A DNA stretch of 60,488 nt, taken from positions 1-60,488 of the forward strand of contig CANFUT010000027.1 in assembly GCA_947450325.1 (NCBI GenBank). The letters are read 5' to 3'. Positions 8,077 through 16,073 of this stretch are shown in pieces. How positions within the stretch are numbered: the first letter of the stretch is position 1; each line of letters opens with the position of its first letter. The translations under genes were made by a program, and so were the position numbers. The notes under the pieces were generated by a model. It did not search any database. It was not told where the DNA came from and was given only the letters and a program-made list of their open reading frames with translations. The stretch comes from Flavobacteriia bacterium (lineage in GTDB: Bacteria; Bacteroidota; Bacteroidia; Flavobacteriales_D; Crocinitomicaceae).

Positions 8077-9099
8077 TTAAAGGCCAAGTGCTTTCTTATT
8101 TTCTTCAGCACGTTTTATTTCCAATTGATCTTCAGGAGTCAAATTCATCCTAGGTATACATTTTAGTATTTCTGCATTTTTAATTTGTTTCAACATTTGC
8201 TTTTTTTGTCGTAAATGTCCCGCTGAAAATTCAGTTTCTTTTGTCCCATATGGAAAATAATATTTCCATTTTGTTTTAGATGATACAAATTTATCAAAAT
8301 TTGCGTTTGCACCAGTTGGATTGTCTCCATCTCCTCCTTGTTTTTGAAACGATTCTATTATTATTTGATTTCCAACAGAATTCCATTCTTCGTCATTCGA
8401 CAAAAAGATTTCATCAAATTGAGCAATTGTACCATCATCATTTTTAAATAAATGTTGATTATAATACCACCAATAAAAATTTTCAGGTATCTGATGCGTT
8501 CCAGATCCATCAATAGTACCACCTACAGAAAAACGAAATACCTTTCCTTTATAAGTTACATTTATTTTAAAATCCTTCCGTTCCTTATCCAAAACGCTTG
8601 AACATTTATAAGTTCTTTTTGTTGGGTTTGCAGCAATTTGACTTTGATCTTCTAATTTATAGTTTAAAATTACCCCCCTTTTTTCTTTTAATTTTAAAGC
8701 CTGTTTCTCAGTTAATTTTGGCTTAACTGTAACTTCATCTAAAACAACTCTATCATTGTCCGAACCAATTACACTTCCCTTACTATTTGTTGGCGGATCT
8801 GAAGGATTTGTTCCTTCCAGCCCCGATGGATCGATAAAATATATAGGATTATTATTCAATCCCACATAGGGAGATTGATCAGGATATTTTGACATAAGCG
8901 GATCAATCGACAACCATCTTCCAAGCCTTGGGTCGTATTGCCTAAATTCGGTAGTGTATGAGTTTCCATAGCCTTTCACTTCTTTATCAAGCTCCATTCC
9001 GTTGTACCCATACCTGAACCTCTCACTCCCCAAAACGGTACTCGTCCTTTCATTCAACAGGACTAAGTTTTGGAAGCTATTTTGAGGAGTGCGCTGCAT
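8077..9099 (-). CDS. orphan RHS tip, unknown C-terminal domain
   Basis: 340 residues from the ATG at 9099 (MQRTPQNSFQNL). The frame extends to 9177, but that stretch is the conserved non-coding spacer of the other cassettes. Core markers are VLLNERTSTVLG, YDPRLGRWLSIDPLMS and NPIYFIDPSG. The variable domain (about 95-340) is lysine-rich, includes a short aromatic patch (ENFYWWYYNQH) and ends KKALGL; I do not recognise it. A lipoprotein gene follows after 10 bp. Confidence 0.75.
   Translation of the reverse strand: MQRTPQNSFQNLVLLNERTSTVLGSERFRYGYNGMELDKEVKGYGNSYTTEFRQYDPRLGRWLSIDPLMSKYPDQSPYVGLNNNPIYFIDPSGLEGTNPSDPPTNSKGSVIGSDNDRVVLDEVTVKPKLTEKQALKLKEKRGVILNYKLEDQSQIAANPTKRTYKCSSVLDKERKDFKINVTYKGKVFRFSVGGTIDGSGTHQIPENFYWWYYNQHLFKNDDGTIAQFDEIFLSNDEEWNSVGNQIIIESFQKQGGDGDNPTGANANFDKFVSSKTKWKYYFPYGTKETEFSAGHLRQKKQMLKQIKNAEILKCIPRMNLTPEDQLEIKRAEENKKALGL
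9027..9063 (-). repeat. 37-bp RHS core block, copy 4
   Basis: Exact reverse-complement copy of the block at 92-128 and 1904-1940. Confidence 0.9.
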
Positions 9100-9422
9100 G
9101 AAAATTTTGTTTTTTGGTTTACACGTAGTATAAATATATGAAATAACTGGTGAAATTTTTTTTAGGTATTTTAACACAAATCAAAACATTCCGTGAGTGA
9201 ATGCTTCTTTAAGATCTGAATCGATTTTAAAGCGGGGATTTTAACTTATCAATCTATCGAAAACCAATTAGATTATCCCGATTTTTATCGGGAAGCTTCT
9301 TTTTTTTGTTTTGCCCGTTTTGTGGGCTAACGAACTTACTAATTAACTTCGTTGAGAGCACTTAGACGTTCTACTTCAAACATTTTAAATTGTTTTTATA
9401 ATTAACACTTTTGAAATAAAAC
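9100..9422 (-). repeat. inter-cassette spacer repeat
   Basis: No gene. It shows the same order as 7336-7634: a degraded palindrome GTGGGCTAACGAAC (9322-9335), the hairpin CCCGATTTTTATCGGG (about 9278-9293), AATCGATTTTAAAGC, and the pre-ATG run TTTACACGTAGTATAAATAT. The outer end (near 9390) keeps a trace of the AAAACAATTTAAA segment found on the left. Confidence 0.75.
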
Positions 9423-10136
9423 CTAACATTTACACCAATAACCTATACATTTTAATATTTCTTTATAAAATTGTTTTTTTTGCAGGTTACTTTGAAAAAA
9501 AAGAATATCACTTTTATAAAATCCCTTTCTTACTTCTTTGTTCCAAATTATTGAGCTTGAATCTAATTTTAGTTCTTCAAGTTTGAATGGTAATGATTCT
9601 TTAGTTGGAAATTTTTTAAATAATAATGAGTCGGAAAGTGGAAAATCTAATTCATAAACCGCAAATGAATCTACTTTGGTTTTATTAATCTGAAAAGTTA
9701 CTTTTCTTGTTTTTTTACTTATTTGAGAATTAGTAATAATTTTATTCTCGATTCTTTCTCCACCAACATATTTGGATTTAATGAATTTTTCAAAATAAAA
9801 TCCTTTGGGGAAATTTGAAATGTCTAATTCATTTATTGCTCCAAAAAAAGTCACTTTATTGCCATTAATTGATTCAAAATCAATTGGAAATGACTTATTT
9901 GTAAGTGTTAGTTTTTTATTGTAAAAAAATAAAGCATGATAATTTGCGAAATCTCCTTTTTCTTTAAAATCAATGTAAAGAACTAAGTAATTTTTAGTGA
10001 AATAAATTGATTTTGATCTTTGGAGAATATTCAGATTCAACTTATTTCCAATTAAAAATTTATCTGCATCACTATCTCTTCCACAACTTACCAGAATTAT
10101 ACAGAAAATAAATAATCCTAATTTATATATTTTCAT
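9423..10136 (-). CDS. lipoprotein, putative immunity partner of the fifth RHS tip
   Basis: 237 residues. Signal MKIYKLGLFIFCIILVSC with lipobox LVSC, then a long hydrophilic, lysine-rich domain of no known family. The ATG overlaps the RHS stop codon by one base (TGATG), a classic coupling arrangement. It is the longest of the five partner proteins. Immunity is inferred from position. Confidence 0.6.
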   Translation of the reverse strand: MKIYKLGLFIFCIILVSCGRDSDADKFLIGNKLNLNILQRSKSIYFTKNYLVLYIDFKEKGDFANYHALFFYNKKLTLTNKSFPIDFESINGNKVTFFGAINELDISNFPKGFYFEKFIKSKYVGGERIENKIITNSQISKKTRKVTFQINKTKVDSFAVYELDFPLSDSLLFKKFPTKESLPFKLEELKLDSSSIIWNKEVRKGFYKSDILFFQSNLQKKQFYKEILKCIGYWCKC

Positions 10137-11083
10137 CAGTCGTATTTTTTAGTTCCATGCTGCATCATCAATGTTTGTTTTGGCAGTGTTCTAGGATTAT
10201 CCTTATGCGTAGTATTGTAAAATACGACTCTACCCATCACAAATCCAAGAGCTTCTGCATTTACAGTTGATTCTGTTTCATGCGCTATTTTTCCCTGTTG
10301 CTTACTTTCCAAAAGGTCAAACGCTATTCGAGAATTTTTCCAAGATTGACCAGTTGCACCTGCCATAAGCCCTGCACAAAAATTTCCTATATCTCTTGCA
10401 GAAGCATAAACCGTTTGATTATCTGCTTTTTCTCCAAACGGCATTCCTCTGTAATAATCTTCATTTTCACTGTAAACCCTTTTGTTAGTTCCGTTAGTAG
10501 CTTTAAAATCATACTTTTTACCGCCAGTTGCATTAGTGCCATACTCTCCTAATGTATGTTTCCCTTTAACGAAACTTTTGAAAAAATTATTGCCAGTTTG
10601 ATCATTTGGATCAATAGTTCCTGCCCATTTTTTATCTGGATCAGTTTCATCAGAATTGTAAAAAGAATAGGGTGTAAGCGAGTAGCCAATCATTCCAACA
10701 ATCTTTCCATCTTTTTTTTCGAAAATACCATTATGATTGCCTGCCAAATTTCCATCTATTACTTTAAATTTATTATCACTTGTCCTTTCTACAAATGTTG
10801 AATCACCAAAAGGATCCATCAAAAAAACAGGATTGTTGTCCATTGATATATATGGACTTTGACCAGGAAAACTTGACATTTTTGGGTCTAAACTCAACCA
10901 TCTTCCGAGTCTTGGATCTAATTGTCTGAAAAAAGTTGTGTAGCTATTTCCTTCGCCTTTCACTTCATCATCAGCTTCCATTTTGTTAAACCAATACCTA
11001 AACTTTTCACTCCCCAAAACGGTACTCGTCCTTTCATTCAACAGGACCCATTTTGGATAGATATTTAAGCGTGCTATGGACAT
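10136..11083 (-). CDS. orphan RHS tip with toxin domain resembling polymorphic toxin type 44
   Basis: 315 residues. The leader (MSIARLNIYPKW) differs from the other orphan modules, but the shared VLLNERTSTVLG block follows. Core: LDPRLGRWLSLDPKMS, NPVFLMDPFG. The variable domain begins near 95. Near the end, ARDIGNFCAGLMAGATGQSW followed by R.AFD resembles the DxGN..aG..aG motif of Ntox44-type domains; the assignment is tentative. A lipoprotein gene overlaps its stop. Upstream sequence differs from the other spacers, so this is the outer end of the right-hand array. Confidence 0.7.
   Translation of the reverse strand: MSIARLNIYPKWVLLNERTSTVLGSEKFRYWFNKMEADDEVKGEGNSYTTFFRQLDPRLGRWLSLDPKMSSFPGQSPYISMDNNPVFLMDPFGDSTFVERTSDNKFKVIDGNLAGNHNGIFEKKDGKIVGMIGYSLTPYSFYNSDETDPDKKWAGTIDPNDQTGNNFFKSFVKGKHTLGEYGTNATGGKKYDFKATNGTNKRVYSENEDYYRGMPFGEKADNQTVYASARDIGNFCAGLMAGATGQSWKNSRIAFDLLESKQQGKIAHETESTVNAEALGFVMGRVVFYNTTHKDNPRTLPKQTLMMQHGTKKYD
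11011..11047 (-). repeat. 37-bp RHS core block, copy 5
   Basis: Exact reverse-complement copy of the block at 92-128, although the leader sequence beyond it is unlike that of copies 2-4. Confidence 0.9.
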
Positions 11084-11487
11084 GGATTATTTTGAAGTTT
11101 TTTGATTGGAATAAATTTAATGAAATTTATTTGAAGGAATAATAGAATAACAATTTAATCAACCGTCATTTTATGTGGTTTTTTGAATTCTAATTAATTC
11201 AATTATTTCATTTTTATCTGTTTGTAAACTAAGAAGTGGAACGCTAGCCTTTCTCTTTATTTATTAAAAATGATCAAGTGTTCCAAATACAAATGAATCC
11301 ATTTGATTTTTTGAATTTTTCAGATTAACAAAGAGTATAGATACTGTTGTTTTTAGTATATGTACTAAAATATTATTTCCATCTAATTTTTAACTAGTTG
11401 ATTTTAATTAACGGAGCATTTATCTGCCATTTCTGCAAAAAAAAGTAGCACCTGATGCAACTAACTTTGAGAAAAACAATTAATATT
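11084..11487. other. gene-less AT-rich stretch between the RHS array and the sensor operon
   Basis: About 400 bp without an ORF. It must hold the promoter of the fifth RHS module (minus) and of the following operon (plus). No recognisable promoter box, repeat or RNA gene found. Confidence 0.4.
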
Positions 11488-11802
11488 ATGGGATTTAATG
11501 GAAAAGAGGGGTCAGAGGTAACCCTAAAAGAAGCGTCAAAATGGACTGCAAGTTATAGATCAACCATAGAAGAGGGTGATGTAATCGCACTTTTTGTTGG
11601 TAAAGATAATTTGCAAAAAATTCTAGATCAGGAAGAATGTATGGGGATTCGTTTTTATTTCGGTATTGGAGATGATGGTGTGAAAAATTTGATCGCAGTT
11701 GGTGCAACTCGCGATGAGAATGATATGGTAGATGGGGTAATTATGGATAGAATGTTACCATGCCCTCCTTTGTGTTCTTCAAAAAATGAATTAAACTCAT
11801 AA
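11488..11802 (+). CDS. conserved small protein, first gene of the sensor operon
   Basis: 104 residues from the ATG at 11488 (MGFNGKEG); the frame reaches back to 11455. Short motifs TASYRSTIEEGDVIALF, GIRFYFGI and NDMVDG, and a Cys/Pro tail (LPCPPLCSS). I know similar proteins in Bacteroidota but no function. No signal peptide. It stops 1 bp before the next gene and so probably belongs to the operon with the kinase and regulator. Confidence 0.65.
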   Translation: MGFNGKEGSEVTLKEASKWTASYRSTIEEGDVIALFVGKDNLQKILDQEECMGIRFYFGIGDDGVKNLIAVGATRDENDMVDGVIMDRMLPCPPLCSSKNELNS

Positions 11803-11803
11803 A

Positions 11804-12451
11804 TTGCAAGAAATTACTAAACTGATTGGATTTATAGGAATCGGATGCTCAAGTTTTCCGATTCTTTTTTGTATTTTCAATTCGCTTTATAAAACAACAT
11901 CAGTATCAAAAAAACTCATACTATTCGTTTCTGCAACTTACTTTATATCAAATTTCACAAATCTTTTTCTGTATCTTTTTACGTCTGTAAATCAAAATTT
12001 CTTGATTAATATTTTTACATCCATTGAATTCTTTTTGTTACTCTTTTTTTATATTAAAAACTTAGCTGACTTTATTTCCAGACGTATTTTGAACCGAATA
12101 CTTCTCTTTTTTGTAGGTTTTTCTCTTTTTACATTATTCACACATTCGATTAACGAAAACTACACCTTGTTGAATATTATACAAAAATTAGGATTGCTTT
12201 TTTGTTCTCTATTGTTTTTATATTTTGCATATACATCAAATAAGCACGACAAATTAACCAACGCTCCATTTTTTTGGATTAATACATCTATTTTAATTTT
12301 TAATGCAAGTTCATTGTATATTTCAATTTTTGAAAATGTTTTAAGGGCAGAAAATATTGAAATTTTTTATAACCTTTGGCCAATAATTCAAACACTTGGC
12401 ATTGCTCATTATTTACTATTATCTATTGGTATATGGAAACTGAAAAACTAA
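11804..12451 (+). CDS. multi-spanning membrane protein upstream of the histidine kinase
   Basis: 215 residues, almost entirely hydrophobic with six or seven membrane segments. The reading frame starts with TTG at 11804, 1 bp after the previous stop; there is no in-frame ATG near it, so the TTG is the best start. Its end overlaps the kinase gene by 19 bp. Given the context it may be the sensing or membrane partner of the kinase (inference). No family recognised. Confidence 0.65.
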   Translation: MQEITKLIGFIGIGCSSFPILFCIFNSLYKTTSVSKKLILFVSATYFISNFTNLFLYLFTSVNQNFLINIFTSIEFFLLLFFYIKNLADFISRRILNRILLFFVGFSLFTLFTHSINENYTLLNIIQKLGLLFCSLLFLYFAYTSNKHDKLTNAPFFWINTSILIFNASSLYISIFENVLRAENIEIFYNLWPIIQTLGIAHYLLLSIGIWKLKN

Positions 12452-13251
12452 TTACTATTTCAGTACTAGCATCCACTGTTTTCATTACTGGATTAATTCT
12501 CGTAATCATTGGACTTATCAACGGATTCAACAAAAATCGAGTTCAACAAAGACAAAAATTTGAGATGCAACTAAAAAATAAAGAATTAGAACTCATGAAT
12601 GCGGTTGTGATTGCTCAAGAACAGGAGCGCGCTAAGATTGCCCGTGGTTTACACGATGAAGTTGGTTCCTTATTGTCGATGGTTCAAAGAAATTTATCGG
12701 CAACTGCACAGGATGTGCCAAAAGAAACTTTACTTGCCGAAGATATACAGTTTGCGATTGAAATTTTAGACCAATCAGTCGAAAAATTACGATCCATTTC
12801 ACAAGGAATGTTACCCCATTTTTTAATCAAATTTGGATTACAAAAAGCTTTGTTACGACTGATGGAACAAACGCAAAAAACCTTAGGTTATCCTTGCAAC
12901 TTCACTACCACATTTGAAGAGCGAATTTTTTTAGAAGAGCAGCAAGAAATTCATTTTTATACGATTATCATTGAATTAGTTAACAATCTGCGGAAGCACG
13001 CACATCCTCAATTTATCCATCTACATTTATATTCAAAAGGTCAATTTCTCTTTGTAGACATAGAACACGATGGCATTGCACTTAGTCAAGCAGACTATGA
13101 TTATTTATTGCTTCATGGAGAAGGTATGGGATTAGAATCGATCACCCATCGGCTCAATTTAATTCAGGGAGAAATTTTATTCCAACGCCTTAATGTTGGC
13201 GGAAAAGTAGAACTTGCGATGCCTTTTATCAAAAAAACAATTGAGAAATGA
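12433..13251 (+). CDS. sensor histidine kinase, NarL/DegS type
   Basis: 272 residues from the ATG at 12433 (METEKL). One transmembrane helix (about 8-30), a coiled-coil linker, then a HisKA_3 dimerisation domain with phospho-acceptor H74 in ARGLHDEVGS, and a HATPase domain with N-box ELVNNLRKHAH and a G-rich GEGMGLESI. It phosphorylates a NarL-family regulator, here surely the next gene, whose ATG overlaps its stop by 4 bp. There is no extracellular sensor domain, so input may come from the membrane protein encoded before it. Confidence 0.9.
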   Translation: METEKLITISVLASTVFITGLILVIIGLINGFNKNRVQQRQKFEMQLKNKELELMNAVVIAQEQERAKIARGLHDEVGSLLSMVQRNLSATAQDVPKETLLAEDIQFAIEILDQSVEKLRSISQGMLPHFLIKFGLQKALLRLMEQTQKTLGYPCNFTTTFEERIFLEEQQEIHFYTIIIELVNNLRKHAHPQFIHLHLYSKGQFLFVDIEHDGIALSQADYDYLLLHGEGMGLESITHRLNLIQGEILFQRLNVGGKVELAMPFIKKTIEK

Positions 13252-14042
13252 AAAAAACAAATTATCGTAAAATTGATCAAACAATTCGGGTAGCAATAGT
13301 AGAAGACCACACTGTGGTTAGACAGGGACTCGTGCTTCTTCTGAAAAGAGAACCTCAAGTTGTAGTTTCTTTTCATGCTGAAAATGGATTTGATTTTTTT
13401 CAAAAGCTTGAAGGTCGTTTGATTGATATAGTGTTACTGGACCTTGATATGCCTGTAATGAATGGAATAGAAACACTTCGCGTATTACGCAGAGATTTTC
13501 CAGATATTCAAGTAATCATGTTAAGTATGCATCAAGATCCTTTGATTGTAGCCGAATTGATTAAAGAAGGAGCTAAAAGTTTTTTGAAAAAAAATTGCTC
13601 GTTTGATGAATTAATGGATGCCCTCTTTGAAGTAAAATTCAGAGGAAAACACACAAATGAATTAGTTGAAAATGCTCTTTTCACAAGTTATTCTAGTCCT
13701 GCCATTTATCAAGATAGTCTAATACGATTTAATTTAAATGCACGCGAACTAGTCATTTTAAAAATGATTTGTGATGGAAAAACGAGTGATTTTATAGCCA
13801 ACAAATTAAACCTATCTAAAAAATCCATTGATGGAATACGTTCAGAACTACTAAAGAAATGCGGCGCCAAAAATCCAACTGAACTTTTACGTAAAAGTAT
13901 ACTAAATGGATTATATCAAGCACGAACAGATGATCAAATTCTAGCGGAGGAGAAATTGGATGAGTTGAACAAAATAGAACGCAAAAAAACTCGTTTAAAA
14001 GAAATTAATCATGAAAATAATTATAAGAATGAGGTGGATTAA
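13248..14042 (+). CDS. response regulator, LuxR/NarL family
   Basis: 264 residues. Receiver domain 12-130 with acidic pair E19-D20, phospho-acceptor D65 in LLDLDMP and the conserved lysine in SFLKK. A LuxR-type HTH follows at about 165-225 (LNARELVILKMICDGKTSDFIANKLNL). The C-terminal 35 residues are a charged extension beyond the HTH that is unusual for the family. It overlaps the kinase gene (ATGA). A DNA-binding transcription factor; targets unknown. Confidence 0.9.
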   Translation: MKKTNYRKIDQTIRVAIVEDHTVVRQGLVLLLKREPQVVVSFHAENGFDFFQKLEGRLIDIVLLDLDMPVMNGIETLRVLRRDFPDIQVIMLSMHQDPLIVAELIKEGAKSFLKKNCSFDELMDALFEVKFRGKHTNELVENALFTSYSSPAIYQDSLIRFNLNARELVILKMICDGKTSDFIANKLNLSKKSIDGIRSELLKKCGAKNPTELLRKSILNGLYQARTDDQILAEEKLDELNKIERKKTRLKEINHENNYKNEVD

Positions 14043-14184
14043 TAAAAGTATTAATTCTATATTATTTAGTATAAATACTAGTTCAATCTTTTAAATTTCC
14101 CGAATGATTATAGGTTTCAAATTTGAATTTTTTTTTTCATAAATTTAAGTACGTTGTATCTTCTTATTTTTAAAGAAAAATAGG

Positions 14185-14397
14185 ATGGCAAAATTTAGAC
14201 TTAATAAGCGAAAATTAAACCCAAATCATAATCATGAGGTGCACAAAGAAACGTGCAGTCATTATAACAAACTTACCCAATTTGTAGAATTGGGCAAGTT
14301 TGTATTTTGCTCAACAGCAATCCAACGTGCCAGAAATATAGGATACACAAATGTTGACGGCTGCAAAGAGTGCTGCATAGAATGCCATAGAGGTTAG
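14185..14397 (+). CDS. small Cys/His-rich conserved protein
   Basis: 70 residues, basic N-terminus (MAKFRLNKRKLNPNHNHEV) followed by HKETCSHY, FCSTAIQRARNIGY and DGCKECCIECH. The spacing of seven cysteines and several histidines suggests a zinc-binding fold. I recognise the pattern as recurrent in Bacteroidota accessory regions, but without a known role. It sits alone at the left side of the mobile island. Confidence 0.6.
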   Translation: MAKFRLNKRKLNPNHNHEVHKETCSHYNKLTQFVELGKFVFCSTAIQRARNIGYTNVDGCKECCIECHRG

Positions 14398-14527
14398 TAC
14401 TCTATTTTAGTTGCCTTATCTAAGGAAATAAAATGCTCAGATATTTTTGATTGATAATCATCTTACTACAAAATGATACAAAATAGTAGGATATAATCTT
14501 GATTTTTTACTTAAAGTCTAATTTGAC

Positions 14528-14728
14528 TTAATCTATTATAAATTGTTGAACAATTTCAATATCTATCCCCACATATTGAGCGAATTCATAAGTCGTAACA
14601 AATTGATTTGATTGTTTATTCAAATTTTGTCTGATCATTAGTAACAATCTCCTAGCATATTTTTCACTTCTTCCAGTTATCCGCTGTATATCTTTTGGAT
14701 AGATACAGACTCTTTTAGGCATTTCCAT
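14528..14728 (-). CDS. small helix-turn-helix-like protein
   Basis: 66 residues; a second ATG at 14722 gives MPKRVCIYPKDIQ, perhaps the true start. The sequence (IYPKDIQRITGRSEKYARRL, then a second helical half ending QFIID) looks like a small DNA-binding HTH protein conserved in Bacteroidota. A truncated paralogue lies just upstream at 14913-15041. Confidence 0.6.
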   Translation of the reverse strand: MEMPKRVCIYPKDIQRITGRSEKYARRLLLMIRQNLNKQSNQFVTTYEFAQYVGIDIEIVQQFIID

Positions 14729-14912
14729 ACACTATATCTATACACCATCTATTCCTCCTCCGAAATTTAGCTAAATTTATTCTATTTGGTTCTAAATAAA
14801 TCGAAATGATTTGTTTAGAATCAGAACAAAGTGATAATAAACTTTGAGGCAATTAAAATAGTTTAAATAATATAATTTTAACTAGTTGCCGATTAAAAAG
14901 ATAAAGGCTTTA

Positions 14913-15041
14913 TTAATTTAGATGCTTTTCTTTTCCATTTGCACTCTTTATTCGCTGCAATAAAAGCCTGCCAAACCTTTCTGATTTTCCTGTTATCCGT
15001 TGCACATCCCTGGGATAAATACACAATCGTTTGCTTAACAT
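14913..15041 (-). pseudogene. truncated paralogue of the small HTH protein
   Basis: 42 codons: MLSKRLCIYPRDVQRITGK, then a continuing helix and a stop after KEKHLN. It aligns with the first two-thirds of the protein at 14528-14728 (CIYP.D.QRITG.SE...R.LL) but ends before the second helical half. Either a decaying duplicate or a short functional variant; I favour decay. Confidence 0.6.
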
Positions 15042-15096
15042 AGATAGTTGTAAAGATAATGAATTTAGATTAAATCAACTTGTTAAATAGTTAACA

Positions 15097-15147
15097 ACAC
15101 ATGGCTTATCTATGGGTTATCTATGGACGATGTGTGACTTTTCCACA
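15097..15147. promoter_or_regulatory. possible replication or operator site: tandem repeats and DnaA-like box
   Basis: Two copies of TTATCTATGG (15106-15115 and 15117-15126) lie 11 bp apart, enclosed by the inverted pair ACACAT (15097-15102) and ATGTGT (15130-15135). TTTTCCACA (15139-15147) follows, one base from a consensus DnaA box. The 11-bp phase suits side-by-side protein binding. It could be an origin for the element's DnaC-like replication genes or an operator; no further proof. Confidence 0.35.
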
Positions 15148-15247
15148 GGTAAAAGTTCCCATTTCGGCAAAAAGAGATGCTTTCAGAATTGGTTTGTAAA
15201 ATGACTTTCATTGGTCAATAACTTTGATAACATGAGTTACAATTTTG

Positions 15248-15255
15248 GTCGCGAC
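15248..15255. promoter_or_regulatory. palindromic site GTCGCGAC upstream of the 249-residue protein gene
   Basis: A perfect 8-bp palindrome flanked by T- and A-runs (TTTTG before, AAAAT after), 57 bp upstream of the start at 15313. Possible repressor site; GC-rich in an AT-rich setting. Confidence 0.3.
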
Positions 15256-15312
15256 AAAATGTAAATTTTCTTTTGGGAAGGTCCTGAAAGATTAATTTTA
15301 AAAAGTTGAAAA

Positions 15313-16062
15313 ATGGCTAAGCAAACAGGCATTATCAAACTGAAAGGTAAAATCGGAGATTTATCTTTCTACAAATCAAAAGATGGTCACCTCGCCAGAG
15401 AAAAAGGAGGAGTTGAAGCTGAAAGAATCAAAAATGATCCAGCTTTCGTCAGAACGCGTGAGAACAATGCGGAATTTGGTAGTTCTGCCTCTGCAGGGAA
15501 GTTTTCCCGCGATTCTTTGCGTCCAATTGCATTGACGGCTTCTGACAACCGAGTGGTTGCGCGAATGACCAAATTGATGACTCAAATCAAGAATTTGGAT
15601 GGAACATCCGTTCGTGGTTTGAGAAATGTGGGTGTTGCAATGGCTTTGGCAACTGCAAAAGCAAAGTTGAAAGGTTTTGAGTTCAACAAGAATGCTTTGA
15701 TTGGAAGTATTTTGTATAAACCATGGGCAGTGAATACCACGACAGGAGTAATTACCATTCCAGGATTAATTCCGGTGAATGACATTACCTTTCCTGCAGG
15801 TGCAACGCACATCAGTTTTACTGGGTGCTATGGAAATTTGAACTATGGTACGAACATCGCGGATGTGAAGTTGACCAACGTTGTCAATTTACCAATTGAT
15901 GGAGCGACTACCGCGGTAACTTTGACACCTACTGCCCTACCAACGGGAACAGGTGTAAAAGTGTTCTTGTTGAAAATCGAGTTCTTCCAAATCGTGAATG
16001 GTGTGCAATATTCATTGAAAAATGGAGCGTACAATGCATTGCGAATCATTGAAGTGATTTAA
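15313..16062 (+). CDS. conserved Bacteroidota protein of unknown function, element-borne
   Basis: 249 residues. The N-terminal third is basic and well defined (GIIKLKGKIGDLSFYKSKDG, AREKGGV, then RIKNDPAFVRTRENNAEFG), followed by a helical stretch to about 125 and a beta-rich, hydrophobic C-terminus with no signal peptide. I have seen this N-terminal pattern in Bacteroidota accessory regions but know no function. Base composition and codon choice are visibly less AT-rich than in flanking genes, which suggests strong expression or recent transfer. The following small genes run in the same direction with short gaps. A structural or coat-like role is only a guess from its fold-like composition. 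Confidence 0.7.
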   Translation: MAKQTGIIKLKGKIGDLSFYKSKDGHLAREKGGVEAERIKNDPAFVRTRENNAEFGSSASAGKFSRDSLRPIALTASDNRVVARMTKLMTQIKNLDGTSVRGLRNVGVAMALATAKAKLKGFEFNKNALIGSILYKPWAVNTTTGVITIPGLIPVNDITFPAGATHISFTGCYGNLNYGTNIADVKLTNVVNLPIDGATTAVTLTPTALPTGTGVKVFLLKIEFFQIVNGVQYSLKNGAYNALRIIEVI

Positions 16063-16073
16063 TTTTTGTTGCC

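Noticed and set aside
10280-10801. Plus-strand ORFs of 90 and 81 codons opposite the fifth RHS module
   Set aside because: They lie entirely opposite a well-supported RHS gene, have low-complexity Phe/Ser/Ile content and no family pattern.
1-11083. Insertion sequences as the cause of the RHS array repeats
   Set aside because: No transposase gene or terminal inverted repeats with target duplications were found; the only DNA-moving gene is the tyrosine recombinase.
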